A DNA stretch of 64,000 nt, taken from assembly GCA_963170055.1 (NCBI GenBank), contig CAUJGJ010000188.1, positions 3,410,571 through 3,474,570 on the forward strand, written 5' to 3'. The notes under the pieces are model-generated. The model made no database searches and had not been told where the DNA came from. It worked only from the letters and a program-made list of their open reading frames with translations. The stretch is from Halisarca cf. caerulea. Taxonomy: Eukaryota > Porifera > Demospongiae > Chondrillida > Halisarcidae. Shown here in pieces: positions 22,117-32,188 of the stretch (position 1 is its first letter; each line of letters begins with the position of its first letter). Both the position numbers and the translations under genes were made by a program.

Positions 22117-23709
22117 TTACTGCTCTTCCTCCAGTTCCACCTGCTCAGCTTTGTGGCAGCTTTTGATTTTGGCAACAAATCTTTGACAGAAAACATGTTT
22201 GGAAAGGAACTTGTAAGAGCATCGTACAATGACAACGTGAGCAGGTAACTTCAGTAGAATAAACGAAAGTAAACTGAGCATAGTATCAATGGGGTGAGTA
22301 AGCCCAGGTCTTACTAATATGAAAGCAGTGACTGCATCCGATATATGACTACTGGCAATAGACATGAAGGATAAATAAGCCAGATATACTGTCTCAAAAT
22401 AATTGCGCTTTTGATTCTTGAAAGGTTGAAGCAGACTGTGAACTAAAAGGAAGAACACAAAGGAGAATGAAATGAAATCAGGCATACAAACATACATCAC
22501 CCAAAGGATCAGACGGTAGAGGAGGTGTACTCCAGCAAACCACCTCATCTTCTCCTTGTACACTCCTTGAAACACATCAAACACCGGATCTAGTTTGGGA
22601 AAACGAGGGTGAGATCTCCCTCTCAACTTGTTGAAGAGAGCAGGGATGGACGGATAGTAGATGAGGGAGAGGGGGAGGGGCAGGAGGAAGAGTAGGAACA
22701 CTACAGAAGGGATAAAATACTGAACAATTTCATTACCTATCAAGATACTTTCTGAACGAACAGCGTCATTGAATATCCTATCAAAATATACCCTATATGA
22801 CTCATCACAAGGAACACGTCTGGCATGAGGATAGGAGAAAACACTGTAGCAGCAATCATGTTTGATGTGAATTGATCCGAGGAAAACTCTCACAGAAATG
22901 GCCACCAGATCACGATAGCTGAGGACAATGATGGAACAGATGGCGTGAATGAATGTACTACCAATGTGTTTCTCTCTGAAGTTCCTCACTGCTCTCCTCA
23001 CCCTAGCCCAGGGAAGACGACACTTCTGGAGTGGACATGAAGTGCACTTGACCAGGAAAATCCCAAGACCAATGACAAACAGTACAACAATGTACTTACA
23101 ATATTCAACCACAATAAACCTGGGTTGGTCTGGTAAGAAGAAATTCTGCATCACCAAGTCAGCTGTAAGGCATCCATATATAGAGGCTAAAGGAGCACAC
23201 TGGTAGAAGAAGACAAAGGAGTGATTAGGTCCAGAAGCAAGATTACTATTGAAGACGATTATGATGAAAAGAAAAAAGAATACAAAACCAATTGACAGTG
23301 CAAGAAGAAGGCCATGATTACAACCATTGTAGTCAGGACTACGACATAAACACATATCACCTTCCACTAGGCAGGCATAAGGTTCAGAAGGAAAAAGTAT
23401 GTGTATTAGCCCACGTCCAGGTACCAGTTCAATGGTGGTATTGGAAAGGGAACTTCCACTTTCTTCACTTCTCTGATGACATGTGAATTCACTGTCAGAG
23501 CTGAAGCAGTTCCCATTTTCATTGAATGCTTTAAGACATAATGTAGAGTTTGCATCACAGGATATATTTTCCCAATAATCCTTGTGGTAGATAAAGTTAG
23601 TGATATTACAGGTTCCACTGCTTGAAGAACTCTCAGACAAAGTAACATCTTGTCCACTGGAAAGGCTGACTGCCATTGACAAGAAAAATAACACACCCAA
23701 CTGAAACAT
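22117..23709 (-). CDS. P7: nine-pass receptor-like protein with a stop 12 codons before the usual end (A1 ectodomain)
   Basis: Open frame of 530 residues ending VELEEEQ. Beyond the TAA at 22117-22119 the same frame continues with EVEPHYYEAEWS to a stop at 22078-22080, so one substitution has removed the conserved C-terminal 12 residues. Signal peptide 1-19. The ectodomain departs from A1 after CNIT (NFIYHKDYWENISC, then STLCLKAFNENGNC), then rejoins with SDSEFTC. Variable segment is nearly that of P4. Core loops standard apart from WARVRRAVRNF and YRDLVAIS. It may still fold and insert, but lacks the EAEW end. Function unknown. Confidence 0.8.
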   Translation of the reverse strand: MFQLGVLFFLSMAVSLSSGQDVTLSESSSSSGTCNITNFIYHKDYWENISCDANSTLCLKAFNENGNCFSSDSEFTCHQRSEESGSSLSNTTIELVPGRGLIHILFPSEPYACLVEGDMCLCRSPDYNGCNHGLLLALSIGFVFFFLFIIIVFNSNLASGPNHSFVFFYQCAPLASIYGCLTADLVMQNFFLPDQPRFIVVEYCKYIVVLFVIGLGIFLVKCTSCPLQKCRLPWARVRRAVRNFREKHIGSTFIHAICSIIVLSYRDLVAISVRVFLGSIHIKHDCCYSVFSYPHARRVPCDESYRVYFDRIFNDAVRSESILIGNEIVQYFIPSVVFLLFLLPLPLSLIYYPSIPALFNKLRGRSHPRFPKLDPVFDVFQGVYKEKMRWFAGVHLLYRLILWVMYVCMPDFISFSFVFFLLVHSLLQPFKNQKRNYFETVYLAYLSFMSIASSHISDAVTAFILVRPGLTHPIDTMLSLLSFILLKLPAHVVIVRCSYKFLSKHVFCQRFVAKIKSCHKAEQVELEEEQ

Positions 23710-24483
23710 TGCTACAGATCTACAGTTTTGTAGAATGGGGTGTGCTGTGTTGGGGTCACTCTATTTCAAGCAAAACACCATTAGGGGGAGTAGTCACGTA
23801 ATGGAGTTGTACTTACACAACATTAGAAAACAATTTTGGTCCAAAGGGTGTTTTGGGGTAAGCACAGGTCCTGAATCAACAAACAAGGTGACACATCACG
23901 TATTAGTTGAAAGTTCTAACAACTAATTCTGCAACTATAATATATGCCAAAGTGTGAACATTTTATCTACCTTTTCCAGATACGAGAAGCCATCTTGTTT
24001 TGGCAGTACAGACATTTCACCATATGATATACAGTAGTATGTGTTTATAAGGCTACATACAGTATTATAAGACTATAGTGTGTTCCGGGTGCCTTAGTAG
24101 CCCCGGGCTCTTGGTTCCCCTGATTAAACAAGACCCCTGGCTGTGACAAGTAAAGCATATACACTGTACTGTGTAGTACATATTGTATCTGTAAAACATT
24201 AGCCACATAAATGTAAGAGGACCACATGATCTGCTGTTGAGCCATCAAACATTCAAAAGTACACAAGTAATGGTAAATACATTCATTGTGGAAACAGTTG
24301 AATTACATCCCTTAGCACCCCTCACATTCTCTGGTCATGCCTGCCTTTTGACAGAGACAGACCTACATCCTGTGAGCATTGCCACATTACTCAGTACACT
24401 GATCAACTGGTAATACCATGCATGGGTTGAATTTTGAGGGTTCAAATTTTCATGAATTCGGAAGTGTGTTTTTAGAGAAAATA

Positions 24484-25180
24484 TAGGTTAGGTTAGGTTA
24501 GGTTAGCTTATTTTGACTGGGGAAGCCTTTAGCCAGTGGCTACTATCCTAGGCACCCAGTAAACAAGATACAAACAGGAAGAAAACAAAAAGAAAACGAA
24601 AACAGAGAGTTAGAGGAAATAAGGAATAGAATAGGAAAAATTAAAATGGAAATGAAATGAAGAATCTCAATAAATTGACATGCAAATACAGAGGACGATT
24701 TGAATTAAAGAATGTACAAGAAAGGAATAACATGCAGGATACTAAAATAGAATTGTAGTTAACCATGCACTTGGGTATCTTCAATGATCGAACGGACTAG
24801 ATGGGAGAAGGATGTGAAGGATGCAGTGTTCTGTACAGAGGGGGGCAGTGTGCGCCACAAAGAAATTCCACGAAAACTGAAAGATTGCTGGCCAAAGGAG
24901 CTTTTCACTGGGGGTAGGTTAGGAACATTGCCAAAGCGAGTAGAGTAGGTGTGGGATGGAGCTTGGAAGAGAGAGGAGAGATAGGGAGGAGCAAGAGAGT
25001 TGAAGCATCTGTACACCATTTGAGCCTGGTGGAGTTTCCTACGAGCATCTAGAGAGGAGAGACCTAATTCATTCCATAAAGCAGAAGAAGAGTAGAGACG
25101 AGGGCGATGAAGACAGATCCTACAAGCATAGTTGAAAAGAGTCTGGAGCCTACTTGAGTCCCTTTTGGTGCAGCCAATCC
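24484..25180 (-). mobile_element. 5'-truncated L2/CR1-like LINE, 3' end
   Basis: On the minus strand an open stretch from about 25180 to 24760 reads RLQTLFNYACRICL, then KLHQAQMVYRCFNSLAPPYL, FGNVPNLPPVKSSFGQQSFS and ISLWRTLPPSVQ: the characteristic end of non-LTR reverse transcriptases, where a line with SLWNSLP-like words closes the protein. A 3' untranslated region follows with agcctttagccagtggctac and ends in a short tandem (taaccta repeated), as in CR1/L2 elements. RT catalytic motifs are absent, so it is a dead truncated copy. It shares its 3' end with 55290-55940. Confidence 0.75.
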
Positions 25181-25385
25181 CTAATGTACAGTATGGGTGG
25201 CCATGTTTTTCCCAAGTCCTCCTTACATTGTGATGTTATAATTATTGTATGCCAACACACACCACACACATACACAATGACACTCAAACTGTAGTGGACT
25301 CTTAGTGCGCATGTTACTATATGCTTAAGTAGTGTTACTATCAGCTGTGTGCCTAAACTTTGCTGTAGCTATTATTAGAGTGTAT

Positions 25386-25716
25386 TACCGTAGAGCAGGA
25401 AATTTTCGCGAGGTAATATTTTCGCTATATTCGTGAATTGTACGGATTCGCGAAACTTTAACTGCGAAAATTTCACCAGATGCGCACTAAAGTTAGGAAA
25501 ACAGCGTCCTATAACAAGATTCTCTAAGGAATGGAGCGTTAAGCTCAGCAAAAGCACGCTCTGAACTTGAAACGGTCTGGAAATAGACGCAAACGACTTG
25601 GAAACGTAAAAAACTGCAAACAACAATCTTCACATCGCGAAAATAAAACTCGCGAAATTTACATTTTACTTCGATTCGCGAAAATTTATGCTGAGAAAAT
25701 TTCCCGCTCTACGGTA
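25386..25716. mobile_element. Tcg-rich MITE (TACCGTAGAG ends), copy 2
   Basis: Starts TACCGTAGAGCAGGAAATTT, ends TTTCCCGCTCTACGGTA; close copy of 18605-18931 in the same position relative to an A-type gene end but with different immediate flanks. Confidence 0.65.
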
Positions 25717-26083
25717 CATAATGTCTGAGTAGAACAATGCCCTTTGTCTCATGTGATTGTTGGTTGATAGTTATTGATTTGGCTATCGTGAAGAGTGTGT
25801 TCAAAGGGGTTCTCATTCACTAGTTACAAGTTACAAGTAGAAAGCAGTGCACTACACAAACCACACCCACATACAGGGAGGTATACTTGAAATGAGACTA
25901 AGATTCAAAATTGATCAGTTGAGCTGTTATTAAATTAGCACTTCAGAACCTATCACAACATAACACTCAGTGAACTCACAGAAATAATAGTCTAAGACAG
26001 AAGTCTTGTCTCTACTCACACACTACAGCTAACTCAAGTATCTCAATACACTAACTACACACAGCACAATACATTTTAGGGTA

Positions 26084-27706
26084 CTACAACCATTCTGCTG
26101 CATAATAATGAGGCTCCACCTCTTGCTCTTCCTCCAGTTCCACCTGCTCAACTTTGTGACAGCTTTTGATTTTGGCAACAAATCTTTGATAGCAAACACG
26201 TTTGGAAAGGATCTTGTAACTGCATCGTACAATGACAATGAAAACAGGAAGACTCAGAAAAATGAAAGAGATAACATAAATTATTACTGAATTCACCCAG
26301 TAGCGAGTATACCAAGGATTCACTGCTGTTTGAAAAGTGGATGCACTCTGTACATAGCTAGTACCAACAGACATGAGGACTAGATAGACAAGATAAAGAG
26401 TCTCAAGATAATTGTGTTTTGGATTCTTGAAAGGTTGAAAGAGACTGTGAATAGCAAGGATGAACACAAAGATGAATGGAAGAACATCTGCTTCGCAAAC
26501 ATACAACACCCAAAGCATCAGTCGGTAGAGGAGGTGTACTCCGGAAAACCACCTCGTTCTGTCCTTGTACACTCCTTGAAACACATCAAACACCGGATCT
26601 AATTTGCTGGGAAAACGAGGGAGAGATCTCCCGGTCAACTTGTGGAAGAGAGCAGGGATGGACGGATAGTAGATGAGGGAGAGGGGGAGGGGCAGGAGGA
26701 GGATTGCAAAAACTACTGAGACAAATATTGAAGGAATACCACCAGAGGAAGTCCAATCAAAATATATCATATATGACTCATCACAAAGAACAGGAGTAGC
26801 AGAAAATTGAATAGACCACAAGTTGGAATTATGGGAGACAACACTGTAGCAGCAATCATTTTTGAGGTAAATCAATCCGAGGGCAACTCTCACAGAAATG
26901 GCCACCAAATCACCATAGCTGAGGACAATGATGGAACAGATGGCGTGAATGAATGTACTACCAATGTGTTTCTCTCTGAAGTTCCTCACTGCTCTTCTCA
27001 CCTTAGCCCAGGGAAGACGACACTTCTGAAGTGGACAACAGGTACACTTGACCAGAACAAACATGAAAATGATGACAAGTACTACAAAAATGTACTTTAA
27101 ATATTCAAGCACAAGAAACCTGAGTTGGTCTGGTAAGAAGAAATTCTGCATCACTAACCAAGAGACATAGATTCCAGACACAGAGGCCAAAGGAGCACAC
27201 TGGTAGAAGAAGACACAAGAATGATTAGGTCCAGAAGCAAGATTGATGTTGAAGAAGACTATGATGGGAAGAAAAAGGAGTACTAAGATCAGGCCAATTG
27301 ACCAATATGCAATAAGAGTATCGTCTTTGTAACCAGGACTACGACACAAACACATATCACTTTGCACTAGGCAGATGTAAGGTTCAGAAGGAACAATTGA
27401 GCGTATGAGCCTACGTCCAAGTACAGGTTCAGTGGTGGTATTGGAAAGGGAACTTCCATTTCCTTCACTTCTCTGACAACATGTGAATTCACTGTCAGAA
27501 CTGAAGCAGTTACCACTTCCATTGAAAGCTTCAAAACAAGTGTTGACATCACAGGATACTCTAGCTCCCCCAGAATCCCTGTAGTAACTACAGGAAGTGA
27601 TATTACAGGTTCCACTGCTTGAAGAACTCTCAGACAAAGTAACATTCTGTCCACTGGAAAGGCTAACTGCCAGTGACAAGAACAAGAACACACCCAACTG
27701 AAACAT
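26084..27706 (-). CDS. P8: nine-pass Cys-rich receptor-like protein (A1 ectodomain, A tail)
   Basis: Open frame of 540 residues from ATG at 27706 (an ATG 57 bases further up is ignored as in P4). Signal peptide 1-20, ectodomain A1 with YYRDSGG, variable segment EPVLGRRLIRSIV, then YICLVQSDMCLC; TM1 preceded by IAYWSIGLILV. Loop after TM4 has CC and a later C with an NSNLWS insertion. The conserved block reads PRFPSKLDPVFDVFQGVYKD with one inserted Ser and then RTRWF instead of KMRWF, so the usual KDKMRW is changed. Tail ends YYAAEWL. Function unknown. Confidence 0.85.
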   Translation of the reverse strand: MFQLGVFLFLSLAVSLSSGQNVTLSESSSSSGTCNITSCSYYRDSGGARVSCDVNTCFEAFNGSGNCFSSDSEFTCCQRSEGNGSSLSNTTTEPVLGRRLIRSIVPSEPYICLVQSDMCLCRSPGYKDDTLIAYWSIGLILVLLFLPIIVFFNINLASGPNHSCVFFYQCAPLASVSGIYVSWLVMQNFFLPDQLRFLVLEYLKYIFVVLVIIFMFVLVKCTCCPLQKCRLPWAKVRRAVRNFREKHIGSTFIHAICSIIVLSYGDLVAISVRVALGLIYLKNDCCYSVVSHNSNLWSIQFSATPVLCDESYMIYFDWTSSGGIPSIFVSVVFAILLLPLPLSLIYYPSIPALFHKLTGRSLPRFPSKLDPVFDVFQGVYKDRTRWFSGVHLLYRLMLWVLYVCEADVLPFIFVFILAIHSLFQPFKNPKHNYLETLYLVYLVLMSVGTSYVQSASTFQTAVNPWYTRYWVNSVIIYVISFIFLSLPVFIVIVRCSYKILSKRVCYQRFVAKIKSCHKVEQVELEEEQEVEPHYYAAEWL

Positions 27707-27807
27707 TGCTACAGAACCTACAGTAACTGTTCTGTAGAATGGGGTGTGCTGTATTGCATTCAATCTATTTCAAGCAAAACACCATTAGGAGGAGTAATGG
27801 AGTTGTA

Positions 27808-27819
27808 CTTGCATAAACA
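27808..27819 (-). promoter_or_regulatory. Conserved TATA-like element upstream of P8
   Basis: Minus-strand TGTTTATGCAAG, 102 bases before the P8 ATG. Confidence 0.3.
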
Positions 27820-28121
27820 CATTAGACAACTGTTTTGGTCCAAAGGGTGTTTTGTGGTAAGCACAGGAATAACATAGGAGGTGACACATTGGTGATACAG
27901 TCATGACTCTTTAATGCGGCCTTTGATAAACCAGCACACTTGATGTCCAGTCAAGATTTGTACAAAACATGTGCACAGTACATTTTTGTATGTGATAAAC
28001 CAACCTTCCATTTACAATTTCAATTAACTCTATTCATCACCCAAAGTTAATATTATTCATTACCTCACATCAACAACTGTCATACACCACTATTTAAGCT
28101 CAGGCACTGTCTCTTGTATCA

Positions 28122-28160
28122 CTGATGAAGGTAGCAGTTGGCTGCCGAAATGTTCGGTGC
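28122..28160 (+). ncRNA. Hammerhead-ribozyme-like core, probably inactive
   Basis: Reads CTGATGA, one A, GGTAGC-AGTTG-GCTGCC (6-bp stem II), GAAA, then TGTTCGGTG. In the Penelope-type pattern as I recall it, a two-pair stem III is followed by a cleavable C; here a G stands there, which should block cleavage. Flanks resemble retroelement debris rather than a gene. Confidence 0.35.
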
Positions 28161-28454
28161 TAATAATCTCCTTTGGCTAATGATTTCCGTAAAGATCATT
28201 GACTATAAATTATAATATTATTATGTTTACTATAAGATTGACTAGTTGCCATGGGAACACTCAACAACAGCAAAGCATACCTCACACAATCATAAACACA
28301 GTGAAGGGAATCATTCAGTGGAAGACCAAACTATGAATGTCATTAATGAGCGAGCATAACAACCTTACACTACATGGTTAGGTGGACCCTGTTACAGACA
28401 TTACAATGAATACGTGGTGAGCACTGGGGTGAATACATCTATGTAGCAGAAAAA

Positions 28455-28455
<1 letters not shown>

Positions 28456-28529
<74 letters not shown>
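28456..28529. repeat. (CA)n microsatellite
   Basis: About 37 uninterrupted CA units. Other B-type 3' flanks have a CA run at the matching place (44448-44493, short ones near 34414 and 58508). Confidence 0.95.
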
Positions 28530-28534
<5 letters not shown>

Positions 28535-29214
28535 ACAAATCATACGTATTTAACGAGAAGGCTAACTGAGAAAGATGCATGTGTACACTTGGAATTTACA
28601 GGTCAATGTAAAACCACTAATAAGTAACCACTAATGTAAGGCATGGGACACATGATTTCTCATGACCTTGTATATGTACTGTAAGTATGCACTTCTTGCT
28701 ACAAACAACCTATGAGCTAGTGAACAAAGTGCACAAGCCAGCAAGGAGGAGGGAAGGAAGCACCAATGATCAATCTCCATCATTATGATAAAGAAGAAGA
28801 CTAGTGTAGATCTTACCTAATGAATACTGGCTAGTGGGCTACAATAACATCACCTACAACTGGTGTGGTTGTGATGCATGTCTACAGTATACATTATGTA
28901 ACAATATTTAGCAAACACAAGCATCACTTCACCATGCACAAACGCTGGAACATGTATGAAGGTGGACTACATAATACACTCTTCCAAATTATCTGAGCAG
29001 ATATACACAGTGCATTCTCACAGCGTCAGAATTTATTGTACAGGCCTGTATTTCCAACTTGTAATACATTGTGTACTTCAATGACACATCACACTTGTGC
29101 AGTTCACTCAACTAGTGGACAGATGTCAACTGTCTGTACTGTAACATACATATATGTCCTACAACCATATGAGAGTAGCCATGCAAACTAGCATAATAAT
29201 AATAAAAGCTTTGG

Positions 29215-30867
29215 CTACGTAGACCATTCCACTTCATGTAAGGGAGAATTCTCTTCAAGAATGAGTTGTTCTGGAATCAGTGGTTCCTGTTCGCTGTCTT
29301 CCCTTGAACAGCAACTTTTAAGAGTGGAGACACATCTTTGACAGCAAACACGTTTGGAAAGAATCTTATAACAGCATATTACAAAGACAAGGAAAGCAGG
29401 AAGAGCCAGAAGAATAGAAGACACAATGGCAACTGCTAATACTTTAGAATGGTAATCCTCGAAATTCTCTGCAGTAGTGGATGCATTCAGTAGGTAGCTA
29501 TTGCCAAAAGACATGAGGGATAGATTAACAAGATACAAAGTCTCAAGATAATTGTGTTTAGGATTTTTGAAAGGTTGAAACAGACTGTGAATAGCAAGGA
29601 TCAGCACAAAGAAGAATGGAATGACATCAGGTTGACGAAGATACACCACCCAAAGGATGATGAGGTAGAGGAGGTGCACTCCAGCAAACCACCTCATCTT
29701 ATCCTTGTACACTCCTTGAAACATATCAAACACTGGATCTAGTTTGGGAAAGCGAGGGAGAGATCTCCCTGTCAACTTGTGGAAGAGAGCAGGAATGGAC
29801 GGATAGTAGATGAGAGAGAGGGGGAGTAGAAGTAGAACAATTGCAATACCAGCCGAGACAATTGGTGACAGAGCCATGATATGGAAAATCCTATCAAAAT
29901 ATACCATAAATGACTCATCACAATGAACAAGACCATCATAGGAGACATTATATGAGACACTGTAGCAGCAATCACGATCAATGTAAAGTGATCCAAGGGA
30001 AACTCTCACAGAAATGGCCACCAAATCACCATAGCTGAGGACAATGATGGAACAGATGGCGTGAATGAATGTACTACCAATGTGTTTCTCTCTGAAGTTC
30101 CTCACTGCTCTCCTCACCTTAGCCCAGGGAAGACGACACTTCTGAAGGGGACAACAGGTACATTTGACCAGAAAAAATATAAGAAAGATGACAACTATTA
30201 CAACAATGTACTTAAAACATTCAAGGAAAATGAATCCAGGTTGGTCTGGTAAGAAGAAATTCTGCATCACCAACACAGCTGTAAGGGATCCATAGGTAGA
30301 GGCCAAAGGAGCACACTGGTAGAAGAAGACACAAGAATGATTAGGTCCAGAAGCAAGGTTGATGTTGAAGAAGATTATGATGGGAAGGAAAAAGAGTACT
30401 AAACCAAAACCAATCGACAACAGGGCAAGAAAAGGATTCATTTTCTCACTGTCCTTGTAATCATGACTACGGCACAAACATATATGATCTCGCCGAGGGC
30501 AGGCACTACCTAGCACGTGGCAAGCATAAGGTTCGGAATGAAAAAGTACAAATGAGAGTCCATATATATATGTAGTACTACGTTGACGTGCAGAGCAAGT
30601 ATTGGAAAGGGAACTTCCACTTTCTTCACTTCTCTGACTACATCTGAATTCACTGTCAGAGCTGAAGCAGTTCCCACTTCCATTGAAAGCTTCAAAACAA
30701 GTGTTGACATCACAGGATACTCTAGCCCCCCTAGAATCCCAGTGGCAACTACAGGAAGTGATATTACAGGTTCCACTGCTTGAAGAACTCTCAGACAAAG
30801 TAACATCTTGTCCACTGGAAAGGCTGACTGTCAGTGACAAGAACAAGAACACACCCAACTGAAACAT
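29215..30867 (-). CDS. P9: nine-pass receptor-like protein, chimeric (A1 ectodomain, B tail)
   Basis: Open frame of 550 residues. The N-terminus is A1 (SSGQDVTLSESSSSSGTCNI, then SCDVNTC and EFRC), with a distinctive longer variable segment (SNTCSARQRSTTYIYG ... YACHVLGSACPRRDHICLC) that has two extra Cys. TM1 to TM7 follow the common plan with the basic loop and KLDPVFDMFQGVYKDKMRW. After TM9 the tail is of B type: CCQRCVSTLKSCCSREDSEQ, then PLIPEQLILEENSPLHEVEW and ST. Promoter side looks A-type, 3' flank B-type. The simplest reading is a crossover or conversion between an A and a B gene. Function unknown. Confidence 0.85.
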   Translation of the reverse strand: MFQLGVFLFLSLTVSLSSGQDVTLSESSSSSGTCNITSCSCHWDSRGARVSCDVNTCFEAFNGSGNCFSSDSEFRCSQRSEESGSSLSNTCSARQRSTTYIYGLSFVLFHSEPYACHVLGSACPRRDHICLCRSHDYKDSEKMNPFLALLSIGFGLVLFFLPIIIFFNINLASGPNHSCVFFYQCAPLASTYGSLTAVLVMQNFFLPDQPGFIFLECFKYIVVIVVIFLIFFLVKCTCCPLQKCRLPWAKVRRAVRNFREKHIGSTFIHAICSIIVLSYGDLVAISVRVSLGSLYIDRDCCYSVSYNVSYDGLVHCDESFMVYFDRIFHIMALSPIVSAGIAIVLLLLPLSLIYYPSIPALFHKLTGRSLPRFPKLDPVFDMFQGVYKDKMRWFAGVHLLYLIILWVVYLRQPDVIPFFFVLILAIHSLFQPFKNPKHNYLETLYLVNLSLMSFGNSYLLNASTTAENFEDYHSKVLAVAIVSSILLALPAFLVFVICCYKILSKRVCCQRCVSTLKSCCSREDSEQEPLIPEQLILEENSPLHEVEWST

Positions 30868-30973
30868 TGCTACAGAACCTACAGTTCTCTAGAATGGGGT
30901 GTGCTGTGTTGGGTTCACTCCATTTCAAGCACAACACAATTAGGAGGAGTAGTCATGTCACGTGCGAGTTGCA

Positions 30974-30985
30974 CTTGTATAAAAA
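30974..30985 (-). promoter_or_regulatory. Conserved TATA-like element upstream of P9
   Basis: Minus-strand TTTTTTATACAAG-like (cttgtataaaaa on plus), 107 bases before the P9 ATG. Confidence 0.3.
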
Positions 30986-31118
30986 ACACATTAGATGACA
31001 GTTTTGGTCCAAAGGTGTTTTGTGGTAAGCACAGGAACTATAAACAAGGTGACAAATGGGTGTTTCTATCTAACCCAGGTCAATTCAAAGTTATAACAGC
31101 TACAATATAGGTAATTCT

Positions 31119-31217
31119 TAGTCTCGCTAGCTAGACCCATGTTTACTTTCCTTTTTCAGAGACTAACACCTGTCCCTAAAAAAAGGAAAGCGAACATGGG
31201 TCTGACTAGCAAGACTA
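31119..31217. mobile_element. 99-bp Mutator-like mini-element with 9-bp target duplication
   Basis: Ends TAGTCTCGCTAG and CTAGCAAGACTA are inverted with one mismatch; inner arms agacccatgtt and aacatgggtct also pair. It is flanked on both sides by GGTAATTCT (31110-31118 and 31218-31226). The duplicated block has the uninterrupted site aggtaattctgctcctatg near 56683-56700. A 9-bp duplication is the hallmark of Mutator-like elements. No coding capacity. Confidence 0.75.
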
Positions 31218-32000
31218 GGTAATTCTACTGCTATGACAAAGTAGGAGCATGTTCACCAACCTTTTCTAGATATGAAATGCATCTTGGTTTTGCAATGGGG
31301 TCTGTACAAGATTATAATACCACAATATACGTACAGCACATATTAATACCTCAACTACGTACATTGATTCTGGTTGCCTGAATAGTAGCCCCGGGCTCTT
31401 GATGCCCCAGATGAACACATACATTAGAATTTGCTTAGTAAGTACCTTGAAGGGAGGACAAAATCAGTACTTCCGATCAGAGGTACTGCACTTATAGCAT
31501 ATCACAACAGATTTGCGTACTGCGTGCATAAGAGGGGACAGAATGAGGAGTGCTCACTACCCAGGAGTATGTGTATGCCAACCCAGGTACTAAACAAGTT
31601 TGCCAGTACAGATAGTGTCATTTTCAGACCCAAGTGGGTTTGGGAATGAGACCGTGTTGCAAATGACTGCCATTATGGCCAATGTGTTTAGTAACTCAAA
31701 CACTAAAATAACAACTCCTACCTCTTCTTTATGGAGTTTGTTTGCTGTACTCAACACCTCCCCCAATATGACTCAGAACACCTCACATGGTCTAATTGGA
31801 AAAACAACTTAGGCTAGTGCCCGCAACAACTGTTTGAGCACCTATGCATTGGCTCTTCAAGCTCCCCCTGCACAGTTGGTCATACAATAGCTATTACTAG
31901 GTAACTATTTCACTGACAGCTAATAATGGTGCTCCCTTGGGAGTCAATAACATCTACTTACTGTATGTCAATAAGGCAGTTTGGTGTAACAACAAAAAAT

Positions 32001-32188
32001 TATAGTCAAACCTCGTTAAAACGAACATTAAGGGACCCACAAAATCAGTTCTCGTCATCAGAAGTTCTTCTTATCAGGATATAGTAATACATGTACAGTG
32101 CTACAGCAAACCAAACAGGGCTGGGAAACTAGTTTGCAGTAAGCGGAAATTTGTCTTACAGTGTTCTTTTTAGCGAGGTTCTACTGTA
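32001..32188. mobile_element. CAGT-type MITE (cctcgttaaaacgaac subfamily), copy 1
   Basis: Starts TATAGTCAAACCTCGTTAAA and ends AGCGAGGTTCTACTGTA; a copy with the intact left TACAGTC end lies at 57417-57604. Confidence 0.65.

Larger units (their letters stand above)
23710..26083. other. Spacer P7-P8: LINE relic, MITE
   Basis: Apart from the LINE 3' end (24484-25180) no coding sequence is supported. It also holds the shared upstream segment (24060-24266), one dispersed acaccccttgcc-type module (24270-24380), and the TACCGTAGAG MITE (25386-25716). The final 220 bases are the A-type 3' flank. Confidence 0.6.
27707..29214. other. Spacer P8-P9: A-type upstream joined to B-type 3' flank
   Basis: No gene supported. 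27707-28020 matches the upstream of P3/P4. After the hammerhead-like piece near 28122, the DNA changes to the 3' flank typical of B-tail genes (gttgccatgggaacactcaa, CA run, cagcaaggaggagggaagga, caaattatctgagcagatat). The junction fits P9 having a B tail. Confidence 0.6.

Noticed and set aside
24484..24504. ttaggt repeats as interstitial telomere
   Set aside because: Only three to four units, located exactly at the 3' end of a LINE, where such tandems are expected.
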